From Bradyrhizobium zhengyangense (GTDB lineage Bacteria > Pseudomonadota > Alphaproteobacteria > Rhizobiales > Xanthobacteraceae), in NCBI RefSeq assembly GCF_022012435.1, contig NZ_JAKLUA010000001.1, forward strand, positions 682,001 to 746,000: a stretch of DNA of 64,000 bases, written 5' to 3'. Below are positions 63,140 through 64,000 of the stretch, piece by piece. Positions within the stretch are counted from its first letter, which is position 1; every line of letters starts with the position of its first letter. The translations under genes and the position numbers were made by a program. The notes under the pieces are model-generated. The model saw only the letters and a list, made by a program, of their open reading frames with translations. It was not told the origin of the DNA and made no database searches.

Positions 63140-64000
63140 TTAGGCTCTAAGTAGGGTATTACCGAGCTTTCGCCAAGCCTCTAACGCCCTATTGATGTCC
63201 TCAGGTTCCGTGGACCAGCCCAGACTGAGGCGCACCGCTCCCTGGGCTACGGTGGCATCGTACCCCATCGCCGAGAGTACGTGGGACGGCTGGACCTTGC
63301 CGGAGGAACAGGCTGACCCCGAGGACACGGCGATGCCTTCGAGGTCGAATCCAATCACGGCGGTCTCGGCCTTCAGCCCGGGCGCGGTGAACAATACGGT
63401 ATTTGGCAACCTCATCACATCTTCAGAGAAGACAGTCGCTCCGGCAATCCCGCGAAGGCCATTTTCCAAGCGATCCCTGAGGCTTGCCATGCGCTCCGCA
63501 TCCTCAGGCAGAGCCTGAAGGGCAGCTTTCACCGCCGCGCCGAAGCCAGCGATCCCCGCGACGTTCTCGGTTCCCGCCCGCCGGCCGAGTTCCTGCCCAC
63601 CGCCGCGTAGCACCGGTTCCAAACCGGCAAGCCCCTCGGCCACGACAAGCGCGCCGACGCCCTTGGGGCCGCCGATCTTGTGCGCAGAAAAGGTCGCAAG
63701 GTCCGCGCCTACCGCGTTAATATTGAACGCAATTTTGCCGAGCGCCTGGATTGCATCGACATGCAGGAGGCCGCCGGCCTCGTGGACCAGCCCTGCCGCC
63801 TCGGCCACCGGCTGGAGCGCCCCGGTCTCGTTGTTGGCTGCCATGATCGAGACCAGTGCCGTCGGGCCGTCGGCGAGCAGTCCACGGAGATGGTCGAGAT
63901 CGACCACGCCGGAGCGCGTGACCCTGATCTGGCTAACGCTCTCTGCCGGAAACCGCCCGCCTGCCAGCACCGAGGCGTGCTCCACCGCAGAGACCAGCAG
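63140..64000 (-). CDS. Cysteine desulfurase (IscS/NifS type, group I), 5' end outside window
   Basis: The C-terminal part of a PLP cysteine desulfurase. The frame runs to the window edge reading LLVSAVEHASVLAGG, matching the His-containing EH-SVL motif of NifS/IscS. Further motifs: NNETGALQPV, VDAIQALGK, FSAHKIGGPKGVG (PLP lysine), GGGQELGRRAGTEN and SSGSACSSGK with the catalytic Cys. It stands upstream of sufB in the usual alphaproteobacterial suf order. The GTG at 63985 is an internal codon, not the start. Confidence 0.93.
   Translation of the reverse strand: MLVSAVEHASVLAGGRFPAESVSQIRVTRSGVVDLDHLRGLLADGPTALVSIMAANNETGALQPVAEAAGLVHEAGGLLHVDAIQALGKIAFNINAVGADLATFSAHKIGGPKGVGALVVAEGLAGLEPVLRGGGQELGRRAGTENVAGIAGFGAAVKAALQALPEDAERMASLRDRLENGLRGIAGATVFSEDVMRLPNTVLFTAPGLKAETAVIGFDLEGIAVSSGSACSSGKVQPSHVLSAMGYDATVAQGAVRLSLGWSTEPEDINRALEAWRKLGNTLLRA

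Overview
The window is a GC-rich, densely packed chromosomal segment of an alphaproteobacterium, most likely Bradyrhizobium or a close relative in the Nitrobacteraceae. This rests on the EF-P, PhaC, SufBCDS, RecJ and ParE protein sequences, two Omp25/Omp31-type porin-like proteins beginning AADLAARPY, the SUF gene order, and intergenic palindromic repeats of the type common in Bradyrhizobium. No tRNA, rRNA, CRISPR array, prophage, transposase or plasmid function was recognised. The genes read as core or stable accessory chromosome.

Layout. 1-5.8 kb: the 3' part of a class I DAHP synthase, then the EF-P modification cluster (epmA-epmB divergent from efp) and a secreted M23 peptidase. 5.8-13 kb: a cupin protein, an AhpD-like protein divergent from a MarR regulator with two palindromes between them, small secreted proteins, an MltB-type lytic transglycosylase, a class II aldolase, an SDR and recJ. 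13-23.4 kb (signalling-rich): a soluble chemoreceptor-like protein with its signalling tip at the N-terminus, a Crp/Fnr regulator of FixK type, a polytopic membrane protein, a VOC protein, an AraC regulator, a true formylglycine-generating enzyme, a Cache-adenylate cyclase with two very short ORFs in its leader, and an L,D-transpeptidase. 23.5-30.4 kb: a six-gene operon (crotonase, CaiB/BaiF CoA-transferase, TctC, TctB, TctA, PdxA-like dehydrogenase) divergent from a GntR regulator, with two near-identical palindromic operators in the promoter gap. 30.4-33.1 kb: a LysR regulator, a leaderless periplasmic-binding-protein-like protein and a type II haloacid dehalogenase. 33.2-42.5 kb: glpX, hom, an aminotransferase, a lipoprotein, phaC, a MAPEG protein, argC, paiB and a DedA protein. 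42.8-57.1 kb: parE, two porin-like proteins, an SDR, an FAD monooxygenase-like protein, a secreted caspase-like protein, an AraC regulator, a DEAD-box helicase, a diguanylate cyclase, a FabA-like protein and a TfoX-like protein with a histone-like tail. 57.3-64 kb: the SUF operon (iscS/nifS-type gene cut by the window edge, sufB, sufC, sufD, sufS, sufT, sufA), with an Irr-box-like site before sufB.

The most unusual items are the TctABC/CoA-transferase/crotonase/PdxA operon, whose crotonase lacks both canonical catalytic glutamates; its duplicated GntR operator; the 22-codon ORF with an internal hairpin coupled by an ATGA overlap to the adenylate cyclase; the N-terminal-tip chemoreceptor; and a FabA-like protein with the usual MPGC active-site stretch changed to MPPT. 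Functional assignments come from motif recognition by eye. No database search was run.
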